Part shown: in pieces, positions 61,943 to 64,000 of the stretch
How positions within the stretch are numbered: position 1 is the first letter of the stretch
Layout of the letters: every line of letters starts with the position of its first letter
From: Chitinivibrionales bacterium
GTDB taxonomy: Bacteria; Fibrobacterota; Chitinivibrionia; Chitinivibrionales; JANQEN01
DNA: 64,000 bases
Assembly (NCBI GenBank): GCA_028278335.1
Contig: JANQEN010000210.1
Location: forward strand, 35,765-99,764
Reading direction: 5' to 3'
Made by a program: the position numbers and the translations under genes
Notes under the pieces: generated by a model
The model's input: the letters and a program-made list of their open reading frames with translations, nothing else
Told to the model about the DNA's origin: nothing
Database searches by the model: none

Positions 61943-62698
61943 TCAATTATCCGCTAAATGTAATACTTTATAAAACTTAACAAAATTCTTCTCTACAAAG
62001 GCGATATGAGATTGACAAAATTGATCCAGTTTCGCCGACACATCTTTCCTCTTGAACGTAGTCGTGACTTTGTTTGAAGGGATCCCTATTCCCTTGGTAA
62101 GCAAGTAGTAAATTGTGTAAAAAAAAGAGAGAAAACTGCGTGCTGTAAAGGGCGAGCTTAAGGAACAGACTCTCTCCAGCTGTCTAATCGATAGGCATGC
62201 ATAGTGTGCCCATAGTTGTTTATCCGTTATCGCGCTCTCGGTCAGTAATAAAAAATGTGAGAGATACTTTGTGTACCTTCCCTGTAAAAGATAGCCCAGT
62301 GTTGCTATTTTGCATATCTCATTAAAAATCAAACCACGCTGTTCCCTTTTTTTATCAAACACCTTTAAGGCACCACACTCGATAGCCTGCGATGCGGTCG
62401 TCATTGATTGTAAACCCGAACAGATAACCACAAAGGAAAAAGTGGCGTATTTCTTAATAAAGGCAAGACCCGTTGATTCCGCTCCATAGGGGATGTCCAT
62501 AATCCAACAGTGCCATATGACCTTTTTTGATTGAATCATCGCCTCTGCATCAGCAAAAGAGCTAACAAAGGTCACATTAAACAATGGAGAGACAAAGAGG
62601 TTCTTAACCATTTGTTTGAAATTTTGGTCATCATCAATCACTAATAGATTTATCCTATTTTCTAATGTGAGCAAAAGTTTTTGGTGAGCAGTATTCAT
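61943..62698 (-). CDS. Response regulator with uncharacterised C-terminal domain
   Basis: LLVIDDDQNFKQMVKNLF...WIMDIPYGAESTGLAFI...CGALKVFDKK; C-terminal half may be a diverged HTH (LSIRQLERVCSLSSPFTARSFLSFFYTI). Confidence 0.7.
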   Translation of the reverse strand: MNTAHQKLLLTLENRINLLVIDDDQNFKQMVKNLFVSPLFNVTFVSSFADAEAMIQSKKVIWHCWIMDIPYGAESTGLAFIKKYATFSFVVICSGLQSMTTASQAIECGALKVFDKKREQRGLIFNEICKIATLGYLLQGRYTKYLSHFLLLTESAITDKQLWAHYACLSIRQLERVCSLSSPFTARSFLSFFYTIYYLLTKGIGIPSNKVTTTFKRKDVSAKLDQFCQSHIAFVEKNFVKFYKVLHLADN

Positions 62699-62710
62699 AG
62701 AATCCCCTTT

Positions 62711-63541
62711 CTAAAGGCACACATTCAACGTTTGACCAACAGAGTGGCGGACTCTTGGAAACAACACCTCCTTTAAAAAATGTTTTGATTTGATAATTTT
62801 TTTTATGCCAATGAACAAAAGCGCTCTTCGCAGCAACCCATAGTAAGGATCAGTCTGATATTTCCGCAATAAATAGATCCGAGCCATTTTAAACCGAGTA
62901 TAATTGCTCGATATTTTTCGTGAGTCCTCAACCATGCTGTATACAATAAGAGGTTCTGGCGAATTAACGAGAGTGCATCCCTGCTTAATCAATCGAATGT
63001 AAAGGTCATAATCCTGTAAAGCTGGAATTGCACAATCAAAACCAGACACTTGGATTAACGCATCTCTTCGAACTATCACCGAAGAGGTGACACCAATGAA
63101 GTTATCTGCCATAATTGATCGACAGGGGCATTTAAAGTGGGGATGCTTAAAGGAATATCTATAGGTGCTCCTATTTGATGATTGAACATACTTTCCCGAA
63201 TAAAAAAGATCCGCTTGGTTCTGCCTAAGAAGAGGTAGCGCCGTTGCCAGTTTATTCTTTGTAAAGGTATCATCATCATCTAAAAATGCTATGTAGCGTG
63301 CTTGACTTTGTTGAATGCCATAGTTGCGTGCAAAATTCCCACCACAATTGCCCGACAAATGAAATACCTTCACCTGGGGTGTGGTTAAAGTACGAAGATA
63401 CCCTTTTGTATCATCTTGAGAACCATCATCAACAACAATAATCTCAAAGTTTTTATAGGATTGATCAAGGACACTGGCAATTGCCTTTTTAAGAGAGGCA
63501 CATCGATTATAGGTTGGGATTACTACGCTTACTGCTACCAT
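62711..63541 (-). CDS. Family 2 glycosyltransferase
   Basis: VSVVIPTYNRCASLKKAIASVLDQSYKNFEIIVVDDGSQDDT...ARYIAFLDDDD. Confidence 0.94.
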   Translation of the reverse strand: MVAVSVVIPTYNRCASLKKAIASVLDQSYKNFEIIVVDDGSQDDTKGYLRTLTTPQVKVFHLSGNCGGNFARNYGIQQSQARYIAFLDDDDTFTKNKLATALPLLRQNQADLFYSGKYVQSSNRSTYRYSFKHPHFKCPCRSIMADNFIGVTSSVIVRRDALIQVSGFDCAIPALQDYDLYIRLIKQGCTLVNSPEPLIVYSMVEDSRKISSNYTRFKMARIYLLRKYQTDPYYGLLRRALLFIGIKKIIKSKHFLKEVLFPRVRHSVGQTLNVCL

Positions 63542-63594
63542 TTTATCTCCCTATAATTCAGAAAGTTAATTCGATTGTTGCAACACCTCATGTT

Positions 63595-63758
63595 TAACCC
63601 AGATTATGTAATAGGAAGTAGCGTAGAAGCACACCACGACGTTGACCGGATGTACGCTTGGGAAGTAGCCTGCAATCCTATGCCCATTAAGACTTTCAAG
63701 TCCTACTAAATCATAATCTTGCACTTCTGCATCTACTCCTACTGCATAGACTGGGTTT
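63595..63758 (-). repeat. Palindromic MITE-like repeat copy 5 (inverted orientation)
   Basis: AACCCAGATTATGTAATAGGAAGTAGCGTAGAAGCACACCACGACG...CTTCTGCATCTACTCCTACTGCATAGACTGGGTTT. Confidence 0.9.
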
Positions 63759-63901
63759 AATCAACCATCGATATCTATAAAGAAATATAGGGAGAAGGGC
63801 CACAATCTTCTCTCAGTAAACCAGCCAAAAATGGAGAAAGTGTTTTCTTCGAGAAAACAGTAGAACACCGACAATCTTCTCTATCAACACAAAAACCTTT
63901 G

Positions 63902-64000
63902 AACCCAGATTATGCAGTAGGAGTAGATGCAGAAGTGCAAGATTATGATTTAGTAAGACTTGAAGGTTTTGAAGGGCATATCTACAAGGTGATATGGCCG
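63902..64000 (+). repeat. Palindromic MITE-like repeat copy 6 (truncated by window end)
   Basis: AACCCAGATTATGCAGTAGGAGTAGATGCAGAAGTGCAAGATTATGATTTAGTAAGACTTGAAGGTTTTGAAGGGCATATCTACAAGGTGATATGGCCG. Confidence 0.9.

Noticed and set aside
1-64000. Prophage, integrase or complete IS element
   Set aside because: No transposase, integrase, terminase or capsid-like protein is recognisable in any ORF.

Overview
The window is a gene-dense bacterial chromosome segment. Fibrobacterota-like ancestry is a low-confidence inference from the FlgD/T9SS-like C-terminal tails on secreted proteins. Housekeeping genes include mla-like ABC/MCE genes, aspS, folE, tsaD, ftsY, mtaB, mutL, greA, lepA, nadK, recN, two tRNAs and an HU/IHF gene, with many signalling genes (PAS kinase, GGDEF-EAL, STAS, SpoIIE-type phosphatase, HDOD, CNBD). 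The 30.7-37.9 kb stretch is AT-richer and accessory in character (lipoprotein, TspO-like, MORN, Crp, SDR, HigBA-type TA). Main points for follow-up: (1) a ParA-type ATPase fused through one TM segment to a LysM-like plus M23/LytM peptidase (47246-49087), in a tight cluster with a soluble histidine kinase and a receiver lacking its phospho-acceptor Asp; (2) a dispersed palindromic MITE-like family, six copies in 64 kb, with shared ends, TA flanks and size variants differing by whole internal blocks; (3) several homologues with degenerate catalytic motifs in conserved contexts: GlgP-like next to PTS Enzyme I, signal peptidase I-like after lepA, EPSP-synthase-like after chorismate mutase/tyrA; (4) a 21-bp-period AT-rich array at about 32.35-32.48 kb; (5) a structured, 6S-like RNA candidate at about 30.15-30.31 kb. 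All calls come from reading the sequence and supplied translations; no database search was run.
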